A stretch of DNA of 64,000 nucleotides from assembly GCF_008831285.2 (NCBI RefSeq), contig NC_045151.1, forward strand, positions 1,545,544 to 1,609,543. Reading direction: 5' to 3'. Below are positions 22,245-35,429 of the stretch, in pieces. The notes under the pieces are model-generated. The model was not told where the DNA came from. It saw only the letters and a list, made by a program, of their open reading frames with translations, and ran no database searches. The translations under genes and the position numbers were made by a program. Source of the DNA: Nymphaea colorata (lineage: Eukaryota > Streptophyta > Magnoliopsida > Nymphaeales > Nymphaeaceae). Position 1 is the first letter of the stretch; each line of letters starts with the position of its first letter.

Positions 22245-25200
22245 TCATGACAATATCAAGCGAAGGATTTTCCCCGAGTACTGGAATGACTTCTCCGTCT
22301 CTGCCAAGCAATGATCTTTTTCTTCTCTAGTCCAACTCTGAGAACCATCTCACAAGTCAGTAGTGGAAATGACATCAGAGAAAGATTTCAAACTAAAAAA
22401 AATCATGCTACTATATCCAATTATACTGCTTTGAGAGAAAATTGGAGCGAAACTAATCTATAGGGTAGAGGCAACACTTTGATATTGACAATCAAGTCCA
22501 AGTGACTGAAATGGAAACAGAAGCGAGGAATTACCTCTGCAAGTTTGTTGATCTTATCTCGCACATTCTGCAATAATTTAGGAAGATCACCGTTCCACTT
22601 GTAGAAATCCAGTAATTTGTTGTCCAGTATCATCTCTGACACCTATGGTAGAGAATGCAAACCCAAACGAGCAAAAAATGACAGAAAAATAATAAGTGAC
22701 TACAATCAGAATCCCAATGGACGGTTGTCAGACAAAAAAATGCTTACTTTGCCGGACACAAAAAAGGTGGATTTCACATTAAAACTCTACCTTTCTACCA
22801 ATCATCCGACCTCCAGCACTATGAGCAAAGTATGTATTATAGAAATGACATATAAACGATTGAGGATCATTTTCAGAGATCTCCTCGAGATAAGCAGCAT
22901 AGGTAGTTCCAGGGCCTGATGGTTCTGGGATGGTATGTCCCTGACTCCTAAACCATTCCAAATCCTTTGCCAAGTTTTCTGATCTTTCTAGACCTGTATC
23001 CTTGAACTCCGAATCTGCCACAAAGATATGTGTCATAATTCAAGCTCATAAGGTCCATATATCCAGTAAAGAACCCACAGCAATAGAGAGCTCCGACTTT
23101 TACCAGTAATCACAAAAATTGTCACTACTAAACAACAAAAATGCTATTTCATGATCATGCAAAAGCCCATGAGGTGTAGAAACAATTCATGACAAGGCAT
23201 TTTCAGTTAAGTCATGATTGCATCAGGAAATTCCAAAAAAAATCCAGATATAGTTTGTCGTTTCTCTACCCTCTGAATTTCTTTTCTTTGCATGTCATGA
23301 ATGTATCGTATGGCCATTACCAACACCTCGTGAGAGATTTCCGCAATGTAACCAATGATTTCAGACTTCAGTTCAAGAATGCAAACCTGCAACTTTTGCT
23401 ACCACTCTCCGTCTAACACATGATTCAATGACCCCACTTTCTAGGTGTAGGATGTCAGAGAAATGAATCAAAATAAAAATGTAGTAAGCACAAGTTGGCT
23501 GTTGGTTCCTTCGTCCAACGAAAGATATATAGCTTCTGGATAGGATTAACCACTTGGCTTCACCCATAAGCAAACAATTAAACACTGAAACACTGAATTG
23601 ATTTGAACTTCAATGAGAAGTTCAACAACAAAACTGGAAAGTGAAAAGGGACTAAAACAACATTCAGTTTTCGAACTTCGAAGTAACAAAAAATCTTTGA
23701 GGATATTTAAGTTAGTCGCATGCAGCCAATTTTAAGTTTTTAACATAAAATGTCTCCACTTAGTCTAAGACACAACAATAATACATGCCAGGCGACCACC
23801 ATAAAATATGACTGTATGGTCTTAAGGATTTCTTAAAAGAAAAACCAAAGTAACCAATATCATCAAACTTCTATCTTTTTCCCCAAAACAGCTCCAAGAA
23901 ATTTGTCAGAAATATATAATGATACTTTCAAGTTTCAACATATAACTGAAAAATTATCAGGATGGTATTGAACTTATACTATGATAGGTTTCCCTTTTTT
24001 GGAAAAAGACTAAAAGTTCTGTTGTTCATAAACACCTCTATATAACAAAAACATCGTAGAACAAGATGTCCACTTACTATTGCCAATCAAAAAGCTGAGA
24101 ACTGCATCATATCCAGAGATCACTTACTACTTTTACAAATCTTTGTTCTAACAACTGCAAGAGGTTCAAGATTCTTAAACTGGTTAGGTCCTTACTCTCG
24201 TCAATGCTAGCTAGTATAGACATTCTTTTGGATAGCAATCCTGCATTAAGGCTATACACAGAAGCTGGACATGAGAGGGAAATAGGAATGAAGTGAGAGT
24301 GGATCCATCAACAGCACCGTTTCCAGCAAGTAGTTGACGATGGCATATCTAAATGTCGTGGCTGGAGGACTTGAATACTGAAGAAACGTCCCTCAAGTCT
24401 TCATCTCCCCTCTAATTGACATACAACAGAGTTTACATTTAACTAAAAAATTCTGTCTTTTAAATGTTCAGCTACTTTAGCTGAAATGACAATAAGCAAT
24501 AAATCTATTGATGATTATGAAACGTCCATTCCTATCTTTTTGAGACAAAAAAGCTAATTTTATCCTGCTAAAACACTATGAATTCTTTTAGTACTGATGT
24601 TTATTCAAGTCGTCGATTGCCATCCAAGCAGGAGTTGAACAGTAACATTAAACTTATTCACGTACTATTGATGTCCACAGACTAAAGATTACACAATTCC
24701 AAATGTGTGAAAAATATTAGTACATATATAAACATAAATATGAAACAATAAGGAACTATAGTGAGCAAAAATTATGTTTGTAAACAGTGAAGACTAAAAC
24801 CGTAGCTTAAATCGTCTAGACATCTAATCGCATATATGTAGTCCACACGATTTTCCTCTTATGGGAAATGGACAATTAGAGGCTTGGATTTAGATCCTTT
24901 TCCTTACATAAGTTCTGCATTCATGACTGTAGAAAATCAGAGAGTAGATTCATTGATGCAGGTTATAGGCCGACCAAGTTGACACATAGGTGAAAGCAAC
25001 AGGGACGTCCAAAAGTTCGAATTGGAAGACAGACGTTCATGAAGAAATGATCAGACTGATAGAGGCCAGGAGACAAATGAACTCAATCTTGAGGTTTTCT
25101 CACGCTTAGATGGGCAAGAATGCGCTGGAGGAGTGGTTTAACTTTCCAGACATAAAAAGAGAAAAAAAAAAACCTACATTAAAGTACAAACGTGTTGGAC

Positions 25201-26235
25201 CTTAGAGCCTTTGAGAGCCATAAAACCTTTTTGTGGATCCAAAAGAAAGCTGTATCTCAAAATCATTCATTAGATTCCCCTTCAGGAAAGATGATTCCCA
25301 ATAGCCCGTAAAAAGATAGAAGAATCACCCTCAATGAATGAAGACAATCAGCCTTTTGGCATTACGTCGTGCAAAGGAATCCGTCGTGGTCCTTAAAGCA
25401 TCCACTAAAGTTTCAAGGACCGTAAAAAGCAATACATGTTAAATTCAGAGAACTAGTACTATGTTAACGCAGGCATCGTCCCAATAAACTGAAACAGAAA
25501 TAGCATGCAAACTACTGAGAATTTCAGAGGGCTCTAGAGCCCAAAAATTAACACATAGTAAAGTACTTGGGACGGCATATCGATCTGATTCCCCAAATAC
25601 TCAAAGAATGCAAATGCGAAGTTGATGATGGGACGCAAAGCACGCAATAGCAATACAAAATACCGAGGTTCCAAAAAAATTGGAAAGAAAGAAAGAGAGG
25701 CTATCGTGTTCTCACATGCAGGGGCTGTCTGCACAATCCGCTCGAGCGTGTCAAAGACCACTTTACTATCAACCAAAAATTTCAGATACCCTTCGATGGT
25801 CGGCTGCCACTTTGCCATCGGCTGTTCGTCTGAGACCTTCTCCCCTTCCTTTGCCTGATCAGGAGTGTGCAGTTTCATAGCGACAAACCTCATCTCCTCC
25901 ACAAACCCCTTGGCCTCACCTGGGTATCTCTTTTTGGGCTTCTCGGTGGCCATGGAAGCAACAGTTACGTCTCTATTCTTCAGCTTCTCTTTAGTCACTC
26001 CACCCACCAACATCGATCCTCCAGAGGGCCACAAAATGGGTTTCCTTTCCGGCAGAAGGCGATTGCCAGAGGCAAGCCTTTTATGCTCGAAGCCATGCCC
26101 GATCAAGGACAATCCAGAAACCAAAAACTTGGGATTTCTCTTCAGGAGCAGGGTCCTGCTTCTGAGGTTTCTTGTTGGCTCACTTGCGTGCAGAGAGAAG
26201 AATGTGACGTGATGGAGACTAATGGTTTCCGGCAT
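22245..26235 (-). CDS. HO1: Plastid heme oxygenase 1 (HY1/HO1 type)
   Basis: Exons on the minus strand: 26235-25716, 23014-22791, 22642-22535 and 22337-22245 (stop TGA). All are GT-AG, in phase, giving 314 residues. The enzyme opens heme to biliverdin, CO and iron using reduced ferredoxin; in plants this is the first step to the phytochrome chromophore. Residues 1 to about 95 form a long transit region, longer than in Arabidopsis HY1. The mature part starts near [28 protein letters not shown] carries the proximal heme ligand (His123 here). [13 protein letters not shown] spans the exon 1-2 joint. [17 protein letters not shown] is the distal-helix signature. [13 protein letters not shown] and ILRLILS close the protein, as in HO1. 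Intron 1 is 2.7 kb and looks empty of genes. A TATA-like tcatatatgaa lies at about 26426-26437, ~190 bp upstream of the ATG. Confidence 0.95.
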
Positions 26236-26439
26236 GGTCTCTTCCTGGAAATGGAAAACGGCAGAAGCCCTCTGACAGAGATGGCGTCCTTCTCCCTTCT
26301 GCTAGAAACAAGGTCACGCACCCACACACACTCTCTCTCTGTTAGACGGGCACGTATCTTTGGTAGGGGGGAAGAAACCGATAACGCTCCAAATTTGTCA
26401 ATTATTCCCTTCCTTTTTTTCCGTTCATATATGAAGTTT

Positions 26440-27594
26440 TAGTGTCCACTCGATTCCCAAACCCATGTTCGTGAATGATTTTATGGACACTGGCGTCGCT
26501 TTTGCAAGCTGTTAAAAAGGTGCTTAAATTAAACCATGACATATTAACGATAGTTTAACATCGTCTTTTTTCTTGGCTTCTGCATAAACTTTTAGTTACT
26601 CTTTCAATCCAAGGGAAGTGTCCGCCACCTTTTAGAGAAATAATGCCTACACCAATCAAATTAACAAAGCCTATCAACTCCAACAGCCTCATCAGCTATG
26701 CTACGCTCCTCCAAGTCTTTTAACTTAAACTTTTTCTAACTCTTTATACGAAAAGGAAGGGAGGATTCCATTCCTTAATTATTTTATATTTTCAGTAATG
26801 GTTGATCCCAATAATTGTTCGATACTTTTCATTGAAATTGAGGTCCGTATCGACAAATTCAAGAAAGTGAAGCACATACTTGAAATTATAGCGAAAAGAT
26901 GGATTTCTAGATAAAAGAAAGACTTCCTTGTAGATATGATAAGCTTGCGTGTAGACAAGAATTTTTTATTGCAAGTGCCGAGTTATATTTTTAAAATTTT
27001 AACAGAAATATAATTGTTCATATATTTTATATAGTCTAAACTAAAATTTATACGTAAACATTTGAAATTTTAAGAATACGACGGTTTCCATGGCCCATGT
27101 CAGCCCCCTGCATTACTGCCTGCAAGGAACTGCCAGTTTATTTATGTAGACCTGAGCTTGTCAAGATCAGTTGCGAATAATCTTGGATCGGATCCGACCT
27201 TTTTTACTTATATAGTGAGAGGAGTCTCAGAAAACATCTCGAAATTAAAAAAAAAAAAAAAACTTCAAACCCCATTACGGATCATTCATCAAAGGGACAA
27301 GAAAGAGTCAGCATCGATCGACTTATGCCGTGCACGAAGCAATTACTTGAATAAGCGTGACCAACTACCTTTTGACATAGACAAGAAAGCAAGTTTTCCT
27401 GTAAACATAAGGCCATAGATGTCCCTCAATTGAAGCAAAGTTGGGAACCATAGACGTGAAAGGAATGAATTGTATAACCATGATTCGAATGCCAATACCA
27501 TTAAGCAATAAAGTATTTATGTGGATTTCATAGTCTGCAAGTTAGAGAATCGTTGGCATTGATGTAGTACATAAGCCTAAGCAGATGGGTAGTA
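26440..27594. other. HO1 upstream intergenic stretch, nothing recognised
   Basis: AT-rich sequence with a poly-A run at 27249-27263 and only short unrecognised open frames. No repeat family was identified here. Confidence 0.5.
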
Positions 27595-27850
27595 GATAAG
27601 CCTGTGCATCCGGCCCGGCTTATCTGACCATTAAAACTCGAGCCCGAGCTTTACCCGATTAAATTAAAAAAATATATTTTTAATACAAAATAATATATAT
27701 ATATATTAATAAAATAAATATTAATATTGAGCCCACTTGAGTTTATCGGGCCTAACCAGGTCGGCCCGATAAATTATTGGGCCGATCCGCTACCCTTTTT
27801 TTTAGGCCCGGGCTTGGGCCAGAGTCGGGCCGGGTACACGCTAACAGCCC
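27595..27850. mobile_element. Relative of the 20104 element, ~256 bp
   Basis: It starts with taagcctgtgc after two bases and carries the same layout as the 20104 copy: GC-rich ends (ggcccggcttatc; gggcccgggcttggg) around an AT-rich centre with (TA)n. It is flanked by GGTAGTA at 27588-27594 and 27851-27857, a likely 7-bp target-site duplication. No coding capacity. Confidence 0.5.
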
Positions 27851-28499
27851 GGTAGTAATAGACCCTTGTACACTAGATTTTGATAAGAATAATAAAGACT
27901 GTAGATTTCAAAAAAATGAGATGGTGGAGATTAAGTTACTAGTATATAATGCAAACTGTTTTTTCAAGTATCCAAAATGCCCTAAAAAGACAAGAAACTT
28001 TACTTGGGGAAACTCATGTGTTTCTCTCTTTCCTGCCTTTCTCTCACATCCTTCAAAGGGTATTTAAGATTTTTGAAAAAACAATGTGCATTTTATTTTT
28101 GTAGTGACTTAGATTATTTCCATCAAGTCTGGTATATGTAGGTTTGTAGCTACCCGTTTGTCTTACATGGTGACATAATCATTGTTTTAGTATTCTACAA
28201 ATATATCTAAAAAATTGAGGCAGAATTATGAAATACAATGTTCCAGTAATGTATAAATTAATCTGCCTCAATTTTTCGGAACATAACATAGTAAATTACG
28301 CCCCTACATTACCAGACTAGACCAAATCTCAAAAGCTTTGATTGATAATTGAACTTGCTTTAGAATTTCTGCGTCTCATGATAGTTAATATTATACCGTC
28401 TTGCCCCGGTGTTGGTACATGTCATCCATTACCAGCTTGGACGGAGTTACGTGGAACTGTAGTTGGCTTCTTATATAAAGGTTCTTATCGTTAAAGATT

Positions 28500-28915
28500 A
28501 ACATATCCTGGTCATCCACATGAATGTCAATATATCTGATTTGAATTGGATATTCGATTGAACCGATTTGAAAAAATCAGATATGAAAAAAATTTAATAT
28601 CCGATTAAGAAATCAGATTAGATTTGAATTTAATAAATGACATCCGATCGGATTCGGATCAGATTCATTTTTAGACAAATATTCTATATCTAATGCTATT
28701 AAATTTTGAAAATTGGCAACATCCAGTTCAAAATTCAGATTCGGATATAAATATAAAAACCGGATTCGGATCGGATGCAGATTGTAAAATCGGATTTCTG
28801 ATTCGGATTCAGATATGACCTTTCTTTATTCAAATCCGAATATGTGGATGTACAAAAAAAAGGATATGATTAAGGATACATCCGATCTGAATCTGATCTG
28901 TTAACATCCCTAGTC
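28500..28915. repeat. Low-complexity 'ggattcggatc' dispersed repeat
   Basis: About 400 bp consist of degenerate copies of atccgaatccgat / atcggattcggat in both orientations with AT-rich filler. A shorter piece of similar style lies at about 49280-49400. No gene. Confidence 0.65.
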
Positions 28916-30389
28916 ATCGGCTTATGTAGATGTAAGTTGTGATGAATAATGTAGTCATTTGGTTTCAAGCTTTTCATCATCCTTTGAGAGGCGATTCTTC
29001 TCAAATTGTTTAGTTTAGTTTACTTCTTCTATTTTCCTGTAATGTTATTGAAGTAATCAATTCGATGACAAGAAAAATGTGAGAAACGATTGTTGTAAGC
29101 TAAGGTCGCTCTCAAGGAAGATCGCGTACATGCTTGTAGCCAACGTATCAGTATGTAATGGAAAGGTCTGAGCGTGCAATGTAATGTCTCATTATTCATC
29201 TATAGATATTGTTTTCTGTTCATTTTTTGTCTTCTTCATCATCTCACATCGATATGTATGCATTCGGTCATCGTTTGGCCTCTCTTAAACTTTTCCATGT
29301 GCATTGCATGACATTCTCGTGGTTCCTCTCTTCATTTATTTTTTTTTCTTTTCCTTAAGCAATCTTTTGAAGAAAGGCAACCCATGATCAATTGAATGAC
29401 ACGTTGTATATAACCAACACAAGCAGCATGTGAGACTGATCAAGTCGATTTTAATACGCGCATATGAAATACGTAGATTAAATAAATATGATGACTGCAT
29501 AGCTTGATTATGAGCCCTTCAATAAACTTGATTAATTATTTAAAAGGTGCTGTGCAAATGTTATTTTTTGAAAAAGAACAAGCAAGATGGACGGGAATCT
29601 TCTGTTCTCCCTCACTCCACTCTTCCTTTTCCACCGAGACAAGGGTTATTCTCTTACGGTTTGTTTTCGTATTTAGGAGACTTGTTGTCTACCAATTTTA
29701 TTGTGCTATGGTCTCTTTCTGGCTCTCTCTCAAAAACATTGGACGGTGCTTTTGCACGGCCGTTCGTTTTCAACCTTGAAATCAAATTTCTTGCACTGAT
29801 TTAAATGCTAAGCGTGCCTACAATGAGGTCTGACCATTTTAAGAGAGAAAAATCATGCATGGGATGCGGATTTGATGGATCAAAAATCACTTTTTTCTGT
29901 TTTCAGTGTTTTCTTCTATATCTATGTAAACCGGATGATTTATCTTCCGTTTTCGTTGGATTCTTGAGGATTATATGTGTTTTCCGTAGTTTGGAAGGTC
30001 TTCTTGAATTCTCAACGTTCAATTGAACAAAAAGCCAATAGAAACCATCGATTTTTGGCCAGAAAAAGAACCTAAACTACCCTGAAACCGCCAGCGGTGG
30101 CTTCGGTCTTCGAGAGACTTTGGGCATAAATTTCTCTAATTCTCTTGCTTACTTAGTGCCATTAGATCTATGATTTTCTCTTGAAAAAACTGCAGAAAAT
30201 GCTGGCAAAGGTTCCTGCATTCTATCACAGTAAATTGAAAGTGCCGAAGGATTCTGCACCACCGGACCTGGTTCCTGCATTCTTTTATCACAGTAAATTG
30301 AAAGTGCCTCTTTGATGATAACATTTCTATCTCTTTTCCATTTTTCTTGTCCTTCCACATCTAGCACATTATAAATGGCACAATTCTCT
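28916..30389. other. Intergenic, no gene recognised
   Basis: Unrecognised sequence. A 36-bp unit (ggttcctgcattct...cagtaaattgaaagtgcc) is present twice, at about 30209-30245 and 30271-30308. Short frames at 29504-29804 have no recognisable domain. Confidence 0.45.
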
Positions 30390-30608
30390 GATTAGTTCGG
30401 AACTTGTCCTACAATCTTTGATTTCCTTCTCACGAAATTTCTCAATCCAACTCCAGCCCCAACCCAGACTTTGACAGCACCAAACTTCTCTCTCCTCAGC
30501 TTTTTAGGGTCTCTAGACTATAATACCCCGAGGCCAAGTAATTGTTCTCTAGCCAGCTTGTTGTTAAAGTCTTTGTTCTACAAATCCTCCCTGCTAAAAG
30601 AGCTTGAC

Positions 30609-30917
30609 ATGTCTCCTGATACGGTCAGACCTTCAACAATGCCGAGCGAGGCCACAAATATGGCCGAGAGCAGTCATCGTGGGTGGGACCAGCCCGCCCT
30701 ACAAAGCACTGGGGCCGACCAAGGCCAAACTGACCCAAACCTAGGTCAAGAGGGAGGAGTGGGTGGCTCGAATCAAGACGGAATCACCACTTGTGAGGTT
30801 AGAACTGAGCTTAGAGTTGATGCAGAGGGAGGAGTTGCAGCGGCTCTAAGTGAAGGACAAGGAGATGACCCAGGCGCGGCACTTGAAGACCAAGGCGGTG
30901 GGTCTAACCCGGTCTAG
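30609..30917 (+). pseudogene. gag-like ORF remnant in the LTR element
   Basis: From an ATG at 30609 a Gln/Gly/Glu-rich frame of about 100 codons runs to TAG at 30917. The same frame is also open upstream to about 30471. An overlapping frame (ELSLELMQREELQRL, then a stop, then TQARHLKTKAVGLTR) looks more like a charged gag helix, suggesting a frameshifted gag. No zinc knuckle, protease or reverse transcriptase is visible nearby. Non-autonomous or decayed. Confidence 0.3.
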
Positions 30918-33900
30918 ATCGAGTCCACCTAAGGGTCGGGTCGAGCCTAGACACTTAGGGCCAACCTAGGGCGACGCCTAGGCAAATGAGGTCCAAATCC
31001 ATGCCCAGACTAGTGCGGGAAGGAGGAGGATCGAGTTAGGAATTGAGACATTTGGTCTCAATCTTTAATTTTGCGCATTTTGATTAGTATTTGCTTTTGC
31101 GCCATTTGATTATGCTTTTGGATTCAAGTTTTGATCCGGATCAAGTGTTTAGATCCGTTATTTAATCCAGACTATATATTGTTTGTAATCTTTTGATTTC
31201 GTATGCAAAATTTGAGAATTGAAGTTCATTTGTTTCTTGACTCTCTCTCTCCTCACGGCTCTCTCCTCTCCCCTTGCGCACTTCCTTTCCCCGCGCCTCT
31301 TGTCTTCATCTTCCTTGTGCATCACATTTGAGAAAATCGGCCTCCATTGCCGAGTTCACCAAAGGTCTTCTTAAACCAGCGGGTTTCTTCTCTCTTTGCC
31401 TTTGTTTCTTCTTCTCTTCTCGTCCACTCGCCCAAAGGAACGACAGCTTGGAATCCTTCTTGTGCTCCGGCGTGAAGAGGACTCCACGACCCACGGTATT
31501 CCCCACTTCAACTCGGCGATCTAGGCGTAGCCATCACTTCATCACCGTGAGGGCTAGAGGCCACATCGTCCCTGGGAAGGCTCCTTGACATCTATGCAAC
31601 TTGGTGTATTGGAGCAATCGACATCTCGAAATTGAATTGGAGGTTAGTGCATTCAAATTAAGTGGTGAAATTGTGCAACTTCATTGGGTTGATTTGACAG
31701 AAGATTCGACCAAAAGAGGGGTTTGACTTTCTCGGTTCCAGCCATGGGAATCAGCTTTTTTCTTAGGTAGAAACTTCTCCCAAATCTGCTTTTACGAGAC
31801 ACAAGGAATCCCCTTGATTACTCGTGCTTGCACTCAAGTTTTCATGCGATTTCAACGGTTGTTTGGGTATCAAAAGCCCATCTTTTACTCTCGATTTTAG
31901 CTTGTACTCTTGCCAGCAAAATTCAGAAAAGAAAAGTGAAAAAAAAGAAAGAAAAGAGGCGAGAAAACAAAAAAAGAAAAATGCCCAAAGAACGAATTAG
32001 AAGAAATGCGAAATCGGATGTTTAGGCAAGTTCGGTCTATTTTAGGGCCGGCCGGAATTTGCTAATTCCGGCCACTGCTGCTATAATTCCAGCAGCCATT
32101 TGGTACTTTCTGGTGATCATTTGGGGCATCCGGCCAAAACTTTAAGCTGATCTTGAGCTGTCCTAGAGATTCTCCAAAAATCATGGCTTCATTTGGGAAT
32201 ATCGTAAGAGTGTGGAGGACCTCCTAGGCGTTCACACCTAGCCGCCGGTGCATTTGGAGTCTTTTCGGTCATCTCTCCTATTTTCAAGGTAAGTGGATCT
32301 ATCATTTGGGCCTTTTGCCATCTCCACCATCCATCTAGCCCATGTGGCAAGCATTGGGAGTGTTAGAGATCTCTTAAGATCGAGTCGAGATATTGTCTCC
32401 ACATTTGGTGGAATCTTCTAGCCACCTCGCCTACATTTGATCTTCATTTGGAGATCAAATCCCACTTAGTTAGGAGACCTCCCAGCATTTTAGGAAGTCA
32501 GCCCTACCTTCTCGCCACTTGTCCCAAGCCGTAGCCTATTCACACCCCTAACTGGTTTCAAGCATCGTTAGTGGACCACATTTGGCCAGCTCGCCCAATA
32601 CCTACACATTTGCCTCAACCTCTCTCCCAACATTTGAGGGAGATAGCCTCCACGCACCCTCCACCTCAGCCAACATTTTAGGAGCCCAATCCCCAGCCGG
32701 ATTTCCCTCCCAAACATTCGCCCAATTCCCCTCACTCGCCCATAGCCAGCCGCCATTTGCACTTGACCCATTACCCTCATCCGTTCCCATTTTCACCTAG
32801 GTAAAACGCACCTAAACCTACCGTTCCTAAAATATAGGGATTGACATTTGACCCACTTCCCTACCTCGGTTCGAACCCCAACTCGGACCACTAGACCTAG
32901 CCTACCAGTCCTACAGTTGACCTAAACTTAACCCCCATCCAAGCTCGGACCTAGCCCAGCCCACTTGCACCTAGCCGACCTTAACCTATCTGAGCCCACT
33001 ATGGTCCACCACCTAGGTGGCTACAGCCCTAGGACACAAGGCAGCCCGTGAACTTCTTCACAGCCTTGGACACTTGTAGCCGGTGGATCCCAGCCAGCAG
33101 CTCACACTTACGCTGCCGGCCCTTGTGCACGTAGCCAGCCCAGCGCGCGGCCAGACGGGCCGTGCCCGTCGCCCATCTCACCACCGCGCTCGGCCAGGAG
33201 GGCCGAGTTATCATCCTCAGCAGCGGCCAGGAGGGCCGTCGTCTTCAGCACCTCTGGTGCCTTCTTAGCGCCTGCCTTAGCCTCGCGCAGCCAGGCGTTC
33301 CAAGGCTAGATTTGGCTCCCGCCTGCTGCCGGCCACCCTTGCCGCTTGTGCCTGTCGCCCGTGGCCTGCTCCTATCTGCCACAGCCTATCACCTGCGGCT
33401 TACTTCTGCTGACGTCTTCCTGTGACCATCAACCAGCTTCTGCGATCAGGTGCTGCCAGCCACCTGCGGCCAGTCCTTGCCTACGGCTAGCGACCAGCTA
33501 GTCTTTTCCCTTGCGGCCAGCGGTCCTCTTCACTTTCCAGCCAAGTTTTGGTCGTGACTTCTTCAGTCTCATCCGTCACCTGGACCAGGAGCTCTCTGCC
33601 CTGTAGCTGCATTACCCGAGTGTGGAATCTCACCTCATGGTCTTTGGATACTCGTACGCCAAGCTAGCCTTGGCCGGTACTTTCTAAACCCCCTATAGAC
33701 TGGTGGGTAGTAGTTTTTGCTTTAGTTCTTTGCTTTCATCCCGACTACGGCCACTGTTGTGCACAGAGGTACTTCGGAGGCTCCAAGCCGAAGACACGCC
33801 CTCTAGCCAACTTAGCCTCCTACGGGTTGGTGTGGTTTGCTCGATTAGGTTTGGTTTGATGGTTTGTTTGAGTGAGTTGTGAGAGATTTATTATTATATC

Positions 33901-34205
33901 GTTCGCGCTTTGTACTGGCCTCACATCTCTAGTCATTTGTAATAGGTTTGACTTTTGGGTTTGGGATTAACCTCACTTGTAATCTTTAAACCTATTGGAT
34001 TTTAAGTCGGGGTTCCTGTCCGACTCGGTAGTGTCTTTGTAATTGTTTGTGCTAGGTTTAGTGTTAGGCTGTGTCAATGGTGCTCTTGGGGGTAGGCACG
34101 ACCGTTGGCGTGGAATTTGGTCGACGTCGGGTTAGATCCTACCATCTCCTCTAAAGGCCAAAGTCATGCTCTTTTTTCTTTCTTAAGGTCTGCACAATGT
34201 TTAAC

Positions 34206-34350
34206 TACCTGATTCATTCATGGGCTCGGGCCCTTGGTCCAACAGATCTCAACTTGCTCCTTAGCAATTCTAGTTTCAACCAAAAAAAAAAAAAAACTAG
34301 GAACTAAGGGTTAAGTTGGGATCCGTTGGACTAGAGGGACAAACCCAAGA
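34206..34350. repeat. Imperfect inverted repeat around a poly-A core, near the LTR end
   Basis: The left arm (gcccttggtccaacagatct, then caactt...gcaattctagttt) pairs with the right arm (aaactagg..., aagttgggatccgttggact, agaggg). A run of about 15 A lies between them. Transcribed, it would form a long hairpin just upstream of the primer-site-like motif. Confidence 0.65.
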
Positions 34351-34439
34351 GTGTGTTGGATCGTTACAGTGGTATCAAAGCAAATCTCATATTGAAAATT
34401 GTGAGGGGTCTGAGCTCGAGAGTGGGTCAAGTCGTTACA

Positions 34440-35095
34440 CAATGCCTTTCAAGAGACTAAGGGTGTAGACCTCCATGATTACCTACCAGCAGCACCCCAT
34501 AAGAATCTGCCAATACAACGTTCTAGTTTTTTGTTGTACTTTTCAACAACCCTAAAGATACCATCCAAGAGGTGCACAAGGAGCATAGATTATGTTTGAT
34601 TTGACATAATCATCCTGAATAAGACAATGAGTTGGCTTTCCATTAGCAAGTTTGTCTTCAAATTTCTTAATTAAAGTTTGCAGTGTTCTTCATTTATCCT
34701 ACCAATGGACAAATGCACTCCTATATAGTTAAGGGGCAGTTTGTCTTCTTTCCATCCCTCAGTTTCATACTATCACTACTATTAAAATAAATAATATCTT
34801 ATTTATCAGCATTAAATTACTCTCGACTTCCCTTGCCTAATCTCCAGGAGCCTTTTAGTTCTCTTAATACATTTAATTAAGGCCTTAGCTAGATAAAAGT
34901 ACATTATCCGCATAAAGAAGAGAGCATATACTTAGAAGCCTCATCGATGGGAAGGGAGTGCTACACCCTTATATGGAAGAGTTCCATAATAAAGATGAAC
35001 AAATATGGGAAAAGTGAATTCCCCTTTCTCAATACTTTCCCACAGGTATCTCATTTTTATGGAACTCCTTTTTTGGTGGTGGCATAGTTTACCAA
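34440..35095 (-). pseudogene. LINE-type reverse transcriptase fragment
   Basis: On the minus strand, 35035-34982 reads VLRKGNSLFPYLFIFIME, close to the LINE pattern LRQGDPLSPYLFIL.ME. About 60 bp further on, 34920-34888 reads LLYADNVLLSS, the catalytic YADD box with the second Asp changed to Asn. Stops and frame shifts interrupt the rest. It is a dead 5'- and 3'-truncated copy. Confidence 0.7.
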
Positions 35096-35374
35096 CAACA
35101 TTTATACGTGCATATGCGTAGAGAGACGGTCTCTATGTCCCCATTCCCTATATTGGGGGATACCATCTAAAAATGGTTGAAGAGCTAACGTTGTGCAGTG
35201 AAAGTTAGTGAAGCTTTAAAATTAGGGAAAAAAAATTTATGTGAAATTATGCAGACAAAAACCTTCCCATGTTTAAAACATGTCTAAAAATTTGACTTTT
35301 TATACAAAAGAAAACTTGTAGAGCAACATTTTGTTAAACCTAGCCATTATGAAGACCACAACTAATTAATTGAG

Positions 35375-35375
<1 letters not shown>

Positions 35376-35425
<50 letters not shown>
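35376..35425. repeat. (TA)n microsatellite
   Basis: A pure 50-bp TA run. The 35.4-37.5 kb stretch around it has no gene. It includes CT-rich sequence at 35533-35573 and a MITE-like piece at about 36100-36490. Confidence 0.95.

Positions 35426-35429
<4 letters not shown>

Larger units (their letters stand above)
30390..34440 (+). mobile_element. GC-rich LTR-retrotransposon remnant
   Basis: This 4-kb block is clearly richer in GC than its surroundings. Near its left end is a gag-like frame (see 30609). A purine-rich run (gggaaggaggaggatcgag, about 31018) is a possible polypurine tract. A TATA-like actatatattg lies near 31171, then a CT-rich leader. At 34370-34381 TGGTATCAAAGC matches the initiator-Met tRNA primer site TGGTATCAGAGC at 11 of 12 bases, one base after an LTR-like end GTTACA (34368). 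Only ~60 bp of plausible internal sequence follows before LINE sequence begins. I cannot place the LTR borders. A long LTR (about 31.0-34.37 kb) or rearranged element is inferred. No pol domains were seen. Confidence 0.6.

Noticed and set aside
25865..26442. Plus-strand open frames of 115 and 191 codons
   Set aside because: They are antisense to HO1 exon 1, which encodes the conserved protein on the minus strand.
32270..33425. GC-rich open frames as cellular genes
   Set aside because: Several overlapping frames on both strands, low-complexity 'cctagcc/ggccagg' wording and retroelement context point to noncoding LTR or leader sequence.
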